64,000 nt of DNA from Nonlabens sp. MB-3u-79 (lineage in GTDB: Bacteria; Bacteroidota; Bacteroidia; Flavobacteriales; Flavobacteriaceae), in assembly GCF_002831625.1 (NCBI RefSeq), contig NZ_CP025116.1:930001-994000 (forward strand), given 5' to 3'. Below the pieces are notes generated by a model, which was not told the DNA's origin, ran no database searches, and saw nothing but the letters and a program-made list of their open reading frames with translations. Shown piece after piece: positions 51,419 to 60,086 of this stretch (position 1 is the first letter of the stretch; each line of letters starts with the position of its first letter). Position numbers and translations under genes: made by a program.

Positions 51419-51859
51419 ATGAAAACAACTGTAAAATCTTTTTCAGAACTTCCTACACAAGAGTTGTATGCAGTACTTCAATTACGTTCAGAAGTTTTTG
51501 TAGTAGAACAAGATTGTGTCTATCAAGATTTAGATGGAAAAGATCAAAAGGCCCTTCATATTTTAGGATATGAACAGGATCAGCTTGTTGCTTATACCAG
51601 GATATTTAAACCTGGTGACTACTTTGAACAGTCCAGTATAGGAAGGGTAGTCGTAAGCCCTCAGCATCGAGGAAAATCTTATGGTCAGGAAATTATGAAG
51701 GCGAGTCTCGCTTTCGCGAAAGCGGAAAACTATACATCTATAAAGATTTCTGCACAGTGTTATCTGGACAAATTTTATACGGATTTAGGTTTTGTCTTTA
51801 CTGGAGAAAAATATTTGGAAGACGGGATACCACATCAAGCCATGCTTTTAGAATTCTAA
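51419..51859 (+). CDS. ElaA-like GNAT N-acetyltransferase
   Basis: A 146-residue GNAT acetyltransferase of the ElaA type. VLQLRSEVFVVEQDCVYQDLD is the characteristic N-terminal word of ElaA-like proteins, IGRVVVSPQHRGKSYGQEIM is the acetyl-CoA pyrophosphate loop (motif A), and KISAQCYLDKFYTDLGFVF is motif B. Substrate not known. Palindrome copy 11 is read SLAFAKAENY in helix alpha 3 just after motif A. It follows the 51156 gene by 2 bases. Confidence 0.88.
   Translation: MKTTVKSFSELPTQELYAVLQLRSEVFVVEQDCVYQDLDGKDQKALHILGYEQDQLVAYTRIFKPGDYFEQSSIGRVVVSPQHRGKSYGQEIMKASLAFAKAENYTSIKISAQCYLDKFYTDLGFVFTGEKYLEDGIPHQAMLLEF
51710..51723. repeat. Iterated palindrome GCTTTCGCGAAAGC, copy 11
   Basis: Exact copy with outer C/G pair in the plus-strand GNAT gene; read AFAKA. 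Confidence 0.9.
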
Positions 51860-51973
51860 CGCGGAGTAAGCAGATAGAATTTTTATCTTAAGGAATGAGG
51901 CATATGTGATTTATATCACATTTTTAAAGCATGAACAATAGTACTATTGAGCTCATAATTAAAGTCAGGTATC

Positions 51974-52180
51974 ATGAAAAAAAATATGGGAAGTATCGAT
52001 AGAATAGTTCGTGTACTGCTAGCTATAATCATATCAATTTTATTTTTTACCAATGTAGTTTCTGGTACATTAGGTGTTTTTTTATTAGTTATAGGTGGTG
52101 TTTTCTTAGCGACTAGTTTTATCAACTTCTGTCCTTTGTATTCAATTTTAGGAATCAATTCTTGTCCTGTTAAGAAATAG
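51974..52180 (+). CDS. DUF2892 (YgaP-like) membrane protein
   Basis: A 68-residue protein with two membrane helices. The start KNMGSIDRIVRVLLAI (N-x-G-x-x-D-R-x-x-R) and the end FCPLYSILGINSC are the DUF2892 signature found at the membrane end of YgaP-type rhodanese proteins, here as a stand-alone unit. Role unknown, possibly sulfur metabolism. Confidence 0.88.
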   Translation: MKKNMGSIDRIVRVLLAIIISILFFTNVVSGTLGVFLLVIGGVFLATSFINFCPLYSILGINSCPVKK

Positions 52181-52301
52181 ATCATATCAATTTTGGCCTA
52201 TTTCAAGAGGAACATATAAGCAGGTCACAGCTCTATTTTATGATGATAAGTAAGCTAAAAATAAATTCCTTTTTTAAGGTCTTTTGAAATCCCAACAGGG
52301 C

Positions 52302-53258
52302 TTATTTTGTAGCGCGTTCTAGTCGATCATTAATAGACTTTCCTAAACCAGTATCTGGCAATCGTTGCGCTACTATCAAGTCTAAGTCCAATTTATCGAG
52401 ATCGTGCATAGCACTGTACAATTTAGAAGCGGCTTCTTTTAAATCTCCAGTTTCAGTTAAATAGATAGTTTTTGCAACTTCAAGCTCTTTTGACTCTTTT
52501 ATATGAAGCAGCAATCCTATTTTTTGATGAGGATGCTGCGCAATAAAACTGGCTATATTTTCAACAAGATATGTTTTTGTTTGAGGGGCGTAGTGTTTTT
52601 CCAGCATTCCAGGGGCATTGGGAGCTTTATCTTTATTATTTTTAAGAGTTACATTACCCACTACTGCTCTAATGTCTTCTATAGAAATAGACCCTAATCT
52701 ATACACTACAGCTTCCTTATTTTCAAAACCTACGATGGTAGATTCAATCCCGTTTTTACAGTCACCACCATCGAGCACCATTTCTAATGCACCATCAAAA
52801 TAATTTTTTACGTGTTGCGCAGTCGTAGGACTTATATGCGTAAACGGATTTGCACTCGGTGCAGCCACTGGAAAAGGAAGGCTTTTTAGTAATTTTAGGG
52901 TTAAATCATGATGAGGCATTCTTATTCCTACTGTATTACTTCCCGCGGTGATGAGGTCTGGAACAGCGGCCTGTTTTTTTAAAATTAAAGTCAGTGAACC
53001 TGGCCAAAACGCTTTAGCTAATAGTTGTGCCTTTTCTGGAAAATCAACAGCCAGCTCCATCACTTGTTCCATACTGTGAATATGTACAATCAGCGGATTA
53101 AAAAAAGGTCTTTTTTTTAATTCAAAAATCTTTTTAATCGCTGAGTCGCTATAGATATTAGCGGCCAGCCCGTATACGGTTTCGGTAGGAATAGCTACTA
53201 GTTCGTCACGAGAGAGAATTTCTGCTGCTTTTAAGATGTCTTTTGAAACAAGTGTCAT
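52302..53258 (-). CDS. L-threonylcarbamoyladenylate synthase (Sua5 type)
   Basis: This enzyme makes threonylcarbamoyl-AMP for the t6A tRNA modification. The 318-residue product has the YrdC domain (ELVAIPTETVYGLAANI, KKRPFFNPLIVHI, FWPGSLTLIL, PSANPFTHISPT) plus the C-terminal Sua5 extension (PGMLEKHYAPQTKTYLV), so it is the long Sua5 form rather than the short TsaC. It lies downstream of the ars operon on the same strand but is separated by a 34-bp palindrome. Confidence 0.92.
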   Translation of the reverse strand: MTLVSKDILKAAEILSRDELVAIPTETVYGLAANIYSDSAIKKIFELKKRPFFNPLIVHIHSMEQVMELAVDFPEKAQLLAKAFWPGSLTLILKKQAAVPDLITAGSNTVGIRMPHHDLTLKLLKSLPFPVAAPSANPFTHISPTTAQHVKNYFDGALEMVLDGGDCKNGIESTIVGFENKEAVVYRLGSISIEDIRAVVGNVTLKNNKDKAPNAPGMLEKHYAPQTKTYLVENIASFIAQHPHQKIGLLLHIKESKELEVAKTIYLTETGDLKEAASKLYSAMHDLDKLDLDLIVAQRLPDTGLGKSINDRLERATK

Positions 53259-53329
53259 GAGGTGTTCCTAAATGTTTTTAGGCGCTGCAAATATCGTTGT
53301 AATTAAGGAATTTTAGTAGTTTATTTCTG

Positions 53330-53363
53330 TTCAAAGATGCGGACTTAAGTCCGCATCTTTGAA
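53330..53363. repeat. Perfect 34-bp palindrome between acr3 and sua5
   Basis: TTCAAAGATGCGGAC and GTCCGCATCTTTGAA flank a central TTAA, giving a palindrome with no mismatch. There is no T tract, so it is a poor intrinsic terminator as such; it could be a processed 3' end for the ars transcript or a binding site. Confidence 0.75.
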
Positions 53364-53408
53364 TAAAGAATTCATAGTATTCTTTCTATATCATTAGAAT
53401 GAACAGGT

Positions 53409-54437
53409 TTAATAATACCTCTTCTTCAACCAAAAAGAAACCCTAACCAATAAAATTAATGCAGGAACTTCAACTAGTGGTCCGATAACCCCAGTAAACG
53501 CCTGACCAGAATTGAGCCCAAAAACGGCAATGGCTACTGCAATGGCTAGTTCAAAATTATTACCAGCGGCGGTAAATGAAATTGCTGCATTTTGGACATA
53601 GGTAGCACCTCGGTATTTACTGATAAAAAACGCAATTAAAAACATGATGATAAAGTAGATCAATAAAGGCACGGCTATCAACAATACATCATAAGGAATT
53701 TCTACAATCAACTCCCCTTTTAAGGAAAACATCAATACAATAGTAAGCAACAAGGCGACTAAAGTAATAGGCGAAATTGCTGGGATAAAAACATGCTCAT
53801 ACCAGTCTTTACCTTTAGCCTTTACTATAAAATAACGGCTTAAAATACCTAGTAAAAACGGTATTCCTAAGTAGATGGCAACACTTTCGGCAATGGTGGC
53901 GATGGAGATATCTACAAGGGCACCATCAAAGCCAAAATAAGGCGGTAATACCGTGATAAATATCCAGGCGTAGAAAGAATACGCAAACACTTGAAAGATG
54001 CTGTTTAAAGCGACTAAACCAGCTCCGTACTCTGGAGAACCCTCTGCGAGGTCATTCCAGACCAGTACCATAGCAATGCAACGTGCGAGTCCTATTAAAA
54101 TAAGCCCTACCATATATTCTGGATAGTCATGTAAAAAGGTGATGGCCAGTATAAACATCAAAATAGGACCTATCACCCAGTTGAGAAGTAAGGAAATACT
54201 TAAAATCTTTGTGTTTTTAAAAACAACCGGTAAGAGTTGGTAATCTGCTTTTGCCAATGGCGGATACATCATTAATATCAGGCCTATGGCTATAGGAATA
54301 TTAGTAGTTCCACTGCTCATATTATTGATGGAAGTTGCGATGCTAGGTATCAAATAACCTAATCCTACACCTATAGCCATGGCGGTAAAAATCCATAGGG
54401 TTAAGTACTGATTGAGGAAGGAGAGTTTTTTTTTCAT
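53409..54437 (-). CDS. acr3: ACR3-family arsenite efflux transporter
   Basis: Acr3 exports arsenite using the proton motive force. The protein of about 342 residues has ten predicted helices with [37 protein letters not shown] (the conserved Cys of Acr3) and [20 protein letters not shown], all family marks. The open frame starts with TTG at 54476; I use the ATG at 54437 ([17 protein letters not shown]). It ends the operon arsR, DUF6428, arsC-like, acr3. Confidence 0.95.
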   Translation of the reverse strand: MKKKLSFLNQYLTLWIFTAMAIGVGLGYLIPSIATSINNMSSGTTNIPIAIGLILMMYPPLAKADYQLLPVVFKNTKILSISLLLNWVIGPILMFILAITFLHDYPEYMVGLILIGLARCIAMVLVWNDLAEGSPEYGAGLVALNSIFQVFAYSFYAWIFITVLPPYFGFDGALVDISIATIAESVAIYLGIPFLLGILSRYFIVKAKGKDWYEHVFIPAISPITLVALLLTIVLMFSLKGELIVEIPYDVLLIAVPLLIYFIIMFLIAFFISKYRGATYVQNAAISFTAAGNNFELAIAVAIAVFGLNSGQAFTGVIGPLVEVPALILLVRVSFWLKKRYY

Positions 54438-54476
54438 AATTGGTATCAAATGAATTTTTATAGTATTGAATTTCAA

Positions 54477-55106
54477 TCAATCACTTTGAAGTTTATTTGG
54501 GGTTACTTGAGAGAAGACATATTTCATTTCGGTAGCGATTTGTAGGCTGCGTTCTTCGTAAACTGCTTTTTGTTCTGGTGTTCCATCGCTTATTTTTGGG
54601 TCTAAATAAGTAATCGAGATACGTTTTTCTGCTCCCGGAACTATGGGGCAGTTTTCTGAAGCATGGTCGCAAGTCATTATCGCTCCAAATTGTTGTGACG
54701 GATTTGCCTCATCATCAAATATTTTTGAAAACGCTTTTAAAGGGGGCATCACCTCGCTGTATTCTATATAGTATTTGGGATTTTCTTTAGGCTTTCTTTT
54801 AGTGATTTCTAAGCCTTGTCTTTTGAGGGTTTTAATGATTTTAGAATAAACAGCTGTAGCCTCTGTTCCACCAGAATAGCAATGTATATCGCCTATTTGA
54901 TAATATCTAGCTGCGATTTGTCCCCATATTTGGCATAGATGACTGCGCCTGGAGTTATGGGTACAAATAAAGGTTAGCTGTGTCTTGTTGTGATGTTGAA
55001 GACTGTAATTGATATAGTCTGAGAGTTGATGGAGTTCTCGCTTTCGCGAAAGCGGAATGGTAGTAACATCTAAGCCATCCAGCAAATTTTTGATAGGTAA
55101 AAACAT
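54477..55106 (-). CDS. Arsenate reductase-like low-molecular-weight phosphatase
   Basis: A 209-residue protein of the LMW-phosphatase/ArsC fold. The P-loop is TFICTHNSRRSHLCQIW, a C-x5-R variant (CTHNSRRS) instead of the usual CTGNSCRS, so the second Cys of the thioredoxin-coupled enzyme is not at the usual place. Later Cys residues (MTCDHASENCPIVPG) could serve the relay. By context it would reduce arsenate to arsenite for export by Acr3. Palindrome copy 12 is read IPLSRKREL near the N-terminus. The product is annotated in relatives as a tyrosine phosphatase or arsenate reductase. Confidence 0.8.
   Translation of the reverse strand: MFLPIKNLLDGLDVTTIPLSRKRELHQLSDYINYSLQHHNKTQLTFICTHNSRRSHLCQIWGQIAARYYQIGDIHCYSGGTEATAVYSKIIKTLKRQGLEITKRKPKENPKYYIEYSEVMPPLKAFSKIFDDEANPSQQFGAIMTCDHASENCPIVPGAEKRISITYLDPKISDGTPEQKAVYEERSLQIATEMKYVFSQVTPNKLQSD
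55040..55053. repeat. Iterated palindrome GCTTTCGCGAAAGC, copy 12
   Basis: Exact copy with outer C/G pair in the arsC-like gene; read PLSRKR rather than AFAKA. Confidence 0.9.
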
Positions 55107-55115
55107 AAAATTTAT

Positions 55116-55577
55116 TTAGCAACAACCAGAACCTGGTGCACATGAATTTTGAACTTCTGAAAGCTTTACTTTTGGTTTTTCTTGTGGGATGCCACAACTG
55201 TCTTTAGCAAGACAGTCGGTCAGTTTATTAGTGAGCACAAAGTGATCTCCATTAAAATCTATACCGAACTTTCCAATTGTTCCTGCTTGATATTCTACTT
55301 CTATCTCTACATCTGGAAGTCCTAATCGAGACTGAGATAGTTCAATAATTTGTTGTAATTTTTCTGGATGAAGCCTGTGATCGTAATCGGTTGCTTCCCA
55401 AAGCTGGAAGCTGACTACTGTTTCTAGTCGCTCTTTGCCGCCACAATCTATAAAGTGTTTTACTACTTTTCCTACTTCAGTAACGTGAAAATGTGAAGGC
55501 ACTAGCGTGCCGTCTGGAAGTGTAAAAGAGATTTTATCCAGTTGTGACAACTGGTTGTTGAATTCAGATAGTTTCAT
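55116..55577 (-). CDS. DUF6428 family protein of the ars operon
   Basis: A 153-residue soluble protein of the DUF6428 family, usually found in Bacteroidota arsenic operons. Features are VPSHFHVTEVGKVVKHFIDC near the N-terminus (two His and a Cys), and a Cys-rich tail NSCAPGSGCC, suggestive of As(III) or metal binding. It lies 9 bases before the arsC-like gene and downstream of arsR. A role as arsenite chaperone or buffer is inference. Confidence 0.85.
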   Translation of the reverse strand: MKLSEFNNQLSQLDKISFTLPDGTLVPSHFHVTEVGKVVKHFIDCGGKERLETVVSFQLWEATDYDHRLHPEKLQQIIELSQSRLGLPDVEIEVEYQAGTIGKFGIDFNGDHFVLTNKLTDCLAKDSCGIPQEKPKVKLSEVQNSCAPGSGCC

Positions 55578-55593
55578 TTCTTAATGATTTAAA

Positions 55594-55605
55594 CGTAATA
55601 TTACG
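55594..55605. promoter_or_regulatory. Dyad in the arsR-DUF6428 gap, candidate ArsR operator
   Basis: CGTAATATTACG is a perfect 12-bp palindrome between arsR and the DUF6428 gene. Its right half TTACGAT also occurs in the site at 55966-55981 over the arsR start, so the two may be ArsR operators. Confidence 0.4.
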
Positions 55606-55625
55606 ATGAATACTTTAAAATTTTT

Positions 55626-55967
55626 TTAACAGCATTTATTTAAAGTAGCAGCGTCAAGGTTTAAAATAGGGGAAAGCAAGTTTTTCATTAATGACCAATT
55701 TTGATAATCGATACAATAACAAACACTTGTGCCCTCGACGCTGCCTTTTATGAGTCCGACAGACTTTAATTCCTTTAAATGTTGTGAAATAGTGGGCTGT
55801 GCTAGACCGATCTCGTTTACGATGTCTCCGCATACGCAAGAATCGATGGAAAATAAATACTGGATGATTGCAATTCTAGCGGGATGCCCGATCGCTTTTG
55901 TCATTCGAGCGATTTGATTTTGCTCTTCAGTAAATTTTTCACTTTTTGTAACTCCCATATCTTTCAT
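55626..55967 (-). CDS. arsR: ArsR/SmtB-family metalloregulator
   Basis: A 113-residue winged-helix repressor that would leave DNA on binding arsenite. IDSCVCGDIVNEIGLAQPTI carries the Cys-x-Cys of the ArsR metal site at the start of the recognition helix-turn-helix, followed by SQHLKELKSVGLIKG; the protein ends NKCC, giving further thiols. It is first in the minus-strand ars operon. An in-frame ATG three codons in is an alternative start. The overlapping dyad at 55966-55981 suits autoregulation. Confidence 0.93.
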   Translation of the reverse strand: MKDMGVTKSEKFTEEQNQIARMTKAIGHPARIAIIQYLFSIDSCVCGDIVNEIGLAQPTISQHLKELKSVGLIKGSVEGTSVCYCIDYQNWSLMKNLLSPILNLDAATLNKCC

Positions 55968-55981
55968 CGCTAAGTTACGAT
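55966..55981. promoter_or_regulatory. Imperfect dyad over the arsR start, candidate operator
   Basis: ATCGCTAAGTTACGAT, an imperfect inverted repeat spanning the arsR start codon and sharing the half site TTACGAT with 55594-55605. The rest of the gap up to 56253 shows nothing clear. Confidence 0.35.
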
Positions 55982-56253
55982 AAATATACTAATTTACTAT
56001 GCTATAAATAGGATTTTATTTATTTATTTTAATAGATCAAGATGTACAGGTATTGTAGACCCTTGTAAATCAGTATAAATAGATGTTAAGTTTCTTTTTG
56101 AGTCTCTATTTATTCTTTAGAAGCCTTTGTTTTCTTAAACTTTAATTGAGAACAGTCACTATCAAAACCTAAAGCCTAGTTCTAGGTAAATGTTGTCACG
56201 GTCTTCTTATTCAGATCGAGCTTTGAAATGACGGGTCGCCTCTAATAATTATT

Positions 56254-56593
56254 TTATAGAAGCACCATAAGCGAGTCGTTTTGCCAAAATATATTCTCAA
56301 CCCATTGAGAAGGACTACGAAATGCCCATCGGTGGACACTTTTATTTTTGAGGTCAACTAGGTTGATCTTTAGGTCAGGCCAAAATTTCAAATTACCCTT
56401 TTGGTTTGCTATCCAATGGTAACAATCCAAATCAACATACTTCTCTTTGTTATTTTGATAAACTAAGAATTTAGAATAAATGGAATCAAAACTACCGCAC
56501 ACATTTCCAGAAATCACTTTTAAGCTTTTTCTATTTGGAGTCAGAATAGGAGACACACAGAAACAAAGTAATTATACATACGGGGCGTTTCAT
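56254..56593 (-). pseudogene. Small exported protein gene, probably frameshifted
   Basis: A 100-codon open frame on the minus strand from a GTG at 56556 to 56254 has a protein-like body (YSKFLVYQNNKEKYVDLDC, VHRWAFRSPSQWVENIFW) but no signal peptide. In another frame just upstream an ATG at 56593 opens a convincing signal-peptide start, MKRPVCIITLFLCVS, which runs into a stop after a few codons. Joining the two needs a one-base shift near 56545-56556. So this is either a decayed gene or a GTG-started short protein. No family recognised. Confidence 0.4.
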
Positions 56594-56619
56594 TATAGAG
56601 AAGAAAGCCTATTTTTAAA

Positions 56620-57681
56620 CTAATCTTTATCGATCTTAGTGATATAAAGTTCTACACGACGGTCTAATTTATCGATACCTCCCAAGGGTTTGGTACGACC
56701 AAATCCTTTGTACTTCATCCTACGGTAGCTCACACCTTGATCTCTTAGAGTTTCAAAAATAGATTTGGCCCTGGCATAAGAAAGGTTGGATTTTTTGGTA
56801 TCTCTATTATAAGCATCGTCATAAACGGGATTGATGCAACACACGTGACCGTGAATTTCAAAATGAATGTCTTCACGAGCTATAAGGATTTCTGCAACAC
56901 GATCTAGAAGGGGTTGAGACTCTTCCAGCACAACAGATCTTCCTCTATAAAACAGAATGTTCTCAAGCCTAATGACCTGGCCTTTTTTGAGGTTTTTATT
57001 TAATAAAGACTTAAAAGGTTCTGTAGAATTATCAATAAGAGTGTCCAGCTTAGTCGGTATGTCTAGATATTCTATTATTACCTCATCTATGGTTTCTTCT
57101 GGAACAGTTTTTAAGTTTTTAGAGGCAGGAATAAGTGCAGTGCTTGTTGCATCTTTGAGAACCGCTTCCACGGCTTTTTTCTCATAGGTTTTTATTTCTT
57201 CTGCTTCTGCTTCTGTAAGGTCGTTTATGTCTAGCTTTTTAATTTCCAGTCGCTGGGTAATGGTTTCTTTTAGTGAAAAAATAACATCAACTCGACGATT
57301 TTGAGCGCGTTCATCTTCTAAAGTTAATTCTTCAGCTCCGTCTTCTAAAGCTACTTCGCCTCGACCTTCAATGGTTTTAGAAATGTGTTCTATGGTAATG
57401 GCATGCTCCTGCAACCATTTAGAAACGGTCTCTACGCGCCTGTTAGAAAGATCTAGATTGTAATCATAAGAACCACGATCATCACAGTAACCTAGTATTT
57501 TTACATCTAGAAGAGGTTTGTATAACAAGTCATCAAAGAAGGCATTGAGTTGCTTTCCCTCAGTGAATGGAAATTGGTCTTGATCGAGATCAAAGTAAAC
57601 GGAATGAGTTTCTGTAAGCTGCCCGTTCATTGTAAAACTTACCATGAATAAAAGAAGCGCTATGTGTTTTTTAACAGTCAT
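56620..57681 (-). CDS. OmpA-family protein with two OmpA-like domains
   Basis: A 353-residue exported protein: signal peptide at residues 1-20 (ending MNGQ), then two OmpA-C-like peptidoglycan-binding domains. The first is SVYFDLDQDQF with GYCDDRGSYDYNLDLSNRRV and NRRVDVIF, the second IEILFY-like followed by IHGHVCCINP, LSYARAKSIFETLR and DRRVELYI. Both carry the N-x2-L-S-x2-R-A/R-V pattern. No beta-barrel is present. It would tether the envelope to peptidoglycan. It starts directly after the S41 protease gene on the same strand. Confidence 0.88.
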   Translation of the reverse strand: MTVKKHIALLLFMVSFTMNGQLTETHSVYFDLDQDQFPFTEGKQLNAFFDDLLYKPLLDVKILGYCDDRGSYDYNLDLSNRRVETVSKWLQEHAITIEHISKTIEGRGEVALEDGAEELTLEDERAQNRRVDVIFSLKETITQRLEIKKLDINDLTEAEAEEIKTYEKKAVEAVLKDATSTALIPASKNLKTVPEETIDEVIIEYLDIPTKLDTLIDNSTEPFKSLLNKNLKKGQVIRLENILFYRGRSVVLEESQPLLDRVAEILIAREDIHFEIHGHVCCINPVYDDAYNRDTKKSNLSYARAKSIFETLRDQGVSYRRMKYKGFGRTKPLGGIDKLDRRVELYITKIDKD

Positions 57682-59325
57682 TTATTTTAAAATACGTTGA
57701 TATTTACCTTCATCGTTGAGCACCTCAATGGCTGCCCTGATTTCTGGGTTGTATTTGATCTGGTGATTGTAAAGACCTTCTTTATAGAAATACCTTTTTA
57801 CAATTTCATCAGTTAGTAGGCTTTTGATTTCGGCTTTTTTATCCACAACTTCTTTCTTTTTGGCTTTCTTAATAGCTTCTAGCATGGAGTTGTAAGAGGT
57901 TTTGATATCATCATCTAACTCTTCGTTAGTTGCTGCCTGATACGCTTTTGCGAAAGCGGACTCTGTAACTGTCTCAAATTCAAAGCCGCGTTTTTCTATC
58001 CAAGAAACAAATTCTTGAAAGTCAGCATCTGAAATCTGAATCTCATCTAGGGAATTAAATTGGTGTTTATAGTAATATGCGGTGGCGTAGTCAAAAATGG
58101 AGTTTTCTTTAAGAAGAGCTGTGGTAATAGGAGAATATGCAGCAGACTCTATCTTAATATCAGGCTCTACACCACCACCATCATAAACGGTACGACCGCT
58201 GTTTACTGTTTTAAAAGCTTTGTAATTTTCTTTTTTGGTACGCACGGCGTCGCCATTTTCATCTCGGTTCCAATAATCTAAGGCTTGTATGCAACGACCA
58301 CTAGGTGTGTAGTATCTGGAAATAGTAATCTTCACCTGAGTTCCATAAGACAAAGGTTTAGGGCGTTGTACCAGCCCTTTACCAAAACTTCTTGCGCCTA
58401 CAATGACAGCGCGATCATAGTCTTGGAGACTACCACTTACTATTTCGCTCGCGCTCGCGCTGCGGCCATTGATCAAAACCGCCACTGGCATTCCTTCAAA
58501 TTCTTCACTGCGCTTGGTCAGATAGGTTCTGTTGTATTTAGTTACGACAGACTGCGTGCTGGTGATGAGTTTTCCTTTAGGGATAAATAAGTTAGACACA
58601 TTTACAGCTTCACTTAATAAGCCGCCAGGGTTACCTCGTAAGTCAAGAATTATTTTGGTGGCTCCTTTTTCTTTTAGTTCCTTAATGGCAGCCTTAGTTT
58701 CTTTAGAGGCTTTTTCATTGAATTTAGAAAGGACCACGTAGCCTATTTCTGGAGTTGCCATTTCATAAAAAGGAACCGCATTTACCTCAACACCTTCTCT
58801 TTTAAGAGTAGTCGTTATGGTTTTTCCTTGACGGGTATAGGTGATGGTTAGCTCTGTACCTGAAGAGCCTTGTAACAAGTCACCAGCATTATCTTTATAT
58901 TCAGATATTTTGATACCGTCTACTTCTATGATATCATCACCAGCTTTAAGGCCAGCCTTATCTGCCGGATAATCTTTCCAAGGTTCTATAATGGTGATTG
59001 CATCTTCTTTAGTGCGCACATTTGCACCTATGCCGGTATAAGAACCTCGACGATTGATTTTAGATTTTTCTACCTCTTGCTCTGTCCAGTATACGGTGTA
59101 GGGATCCAGTCCTTCCAGCATTCCTTCTATGGCATTATCCATAAGCTCTGCCGGGTTCGTGTCGTCCACATAATTCATGTTGAGTTGTTTGTACATTTCT
59201 GTAAAAATCTCAATCTGTTTTGCGATCTCAAAAAAATCATTTTGAAAACTAGCAGTAGTAAATAACAGTCCAGCTGCCGCTATAGGAAGCAGGATCTGTC
59301 TTTTTATATTTATTCTTTTACTCAT
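57682..59325 (-). CDS. S41 carboxy-terminal processing protease
   Basis: A 547-residue CtpA/Prc-like periplasmic protease. N-terminal signal anchor (about residues 8-26), a PDZ domain (GIGANVRTKEDAITIIEPW, KAGDDIIEVDG), then the S41 core with ILDLRGNPGGLLSEAV, NGRSASASEIVSGSLQD (catalytic Ser) and RSFGKGLVQ (catalytic Lys). Start is the ATG at 59325 (MSKRINIKRQ); the frame extends to a TTG at 59346. A variant of the iterated palindrome (GCTTTTGCGAAAGC, 57944-57957) is read SAFAKAYQ. OmpA lies immediately downstream. Confidence 0.94.
   Translation of the reverse strand: MSKRINIKRQILLPIAAAGLLFTTASFQNDFFEIAKQIEIFTEMYKQLNMNYVDDTNPAELMDNAIEGMLEGLDPYTVYWTEQEVEKSKINRRGSYTGIGANVRTKEDAITIIEPWKDYPADKAGLKAGDDIIEVDGIKISEYKDNAGDLLQGSSGTELTITYTRQGKTITTTLKREGVEVNAVPFYEMATPEIGYVVLSKFNEKASKETKAAIKELKEKGATKIILDLRGNPGGLLSEAVNVSNLFIPKGKLITSTQSVVTKYNRTYLTKRSEEFEGMPVAVLINGRSASASEIVSGSLQDYDRAVIVGARSFGKGLVQRPKPLSYGTQVKITISRYYTPSGRCIQALDYWNRDENGDAVRTKKENYKAFKTVNSGRTVYDGGGVEPDIKIESAAYSPITTALLKENSIFDYATAYYYKHQFNSLDEIQISDADFQEFVSWIEKRGFEFETVTESAFAKAYQAATNEELDDDIKTSYNSMLEAIKKAKKKEVVDKKAEIKSLLTDEIVKRYFYKEGLYNHQIKYNPEIRAAIEVLNDEGKYQRILK
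57944..57957. repeat. Iterated palindrome, one-base variant
   Basis: GCTTTTGCGAAAGC differs from the consensus at one base; still read AFAKA in the S41 protease gene. Confidence 0.7.
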
Positions 59326-59346
59326 TTTTTTTATTTGTAGCTCCAA

Positions 59347-59717
59347 TAAGCAGCATTAAATATAGGATAAATACTCAGAAGCACCATAACAGTTACAACG
59401 CAATTATGGCTAATGGATTGTTCACAAGCACAATATCAGTTATTAGAGTCGAGCACTGAGGAAAGAGGCCTGATATCTGGATGATGAAAAACAGACTGTT
59501 TAGCCTTAAGAAGGCTTATACGGAGTATCTTGATAAAAGGAGTACCGCAGTTTTGGCCTTCAGCGTTTTTTAAAAGAAATCTTAGGAATACAAAATGGAA
59601 ATTAGCTGGAACAAATCATTTTAGTTCGAGCCAAAGTCGGGAATCTTTAGCGTGCTAGAATTTATAAAAAACCTACTGCTGTGGCTTAACTAAGCAAGCT
59701 AATCCATATTCCTATTC
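59347..59717. other. Intergenic gap between the S41 protease and rnpA
   Basis: About 370 bases without a convincing gene, repeat or hairpin. Weak protein-like scraps on the plus strand are too short and broken to call. Confidence 0.45.
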
Positions 59718-60086
59718 TTATGAAGCCACTTTTTTAGTCAGTTCTTTCAATAGCTTTTTAGTCAGGCTTTCTATATAGTCATAATCAGGCATTTTACCAG
59801 ATTGATAGATAAACATTGCCTTTAAATGAACAGCTTCAGAAACAGGTAGTAATTCTTGATGCAATCGATACGACTCCCTCATCAATCTTTTAATGCGATT
59901 GCGATCAACAGCACTTTTAAAAAAACGCTTTCCTACGCTCACCCCTATTTGATGCTCGCCACCTTGAGATTCTATAAAATAAACCACGCGCAAAGGTCCT
60001 TTTCTCATGGACGAACCACTGGAGAAAAGCTGGTCGGTAGCCTTTTTGCTTTTTAGTTTTTTATTTCTGCCTAAAGTGAGCTTCAT
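59718..60086 (-). CDS. rnpA: Ribonuclease P protein component
   Basis: RnpA helps the RNase P RNA mature tRNA 5' ends. The 122-residue basic protein has LGRNKKLKSKKATDQLFSSG, GVSVGKRFFKSAVDRNRIKRLMRESYRL (the RNR signature) and a helical C-terminus, standard for the family. rpmH is not next to it, unlike in many bacteria. In many genomes rnpA lies near the origin, which agrees with the other origin marks in this window. Confidence 0.96.
   Translation of the reverse strand: MKLTLGRNKKLKSKKATDQLFSSGSSMRKGPLRVVYFIESQGGEHQIGVSVGKRFFKSAVDRNRIKRLMRESYRLHQELLPVSEAVHLKAMFIYQSGKMPDYDYIESLTKKLLKELTKKVAS

Noticed and set aside
53409..54476. TTG start for Acr3
   Set aside because: The ATG at 54437 gives the family-like N-terminus; the 13 extra residues have no counterpart I know of.
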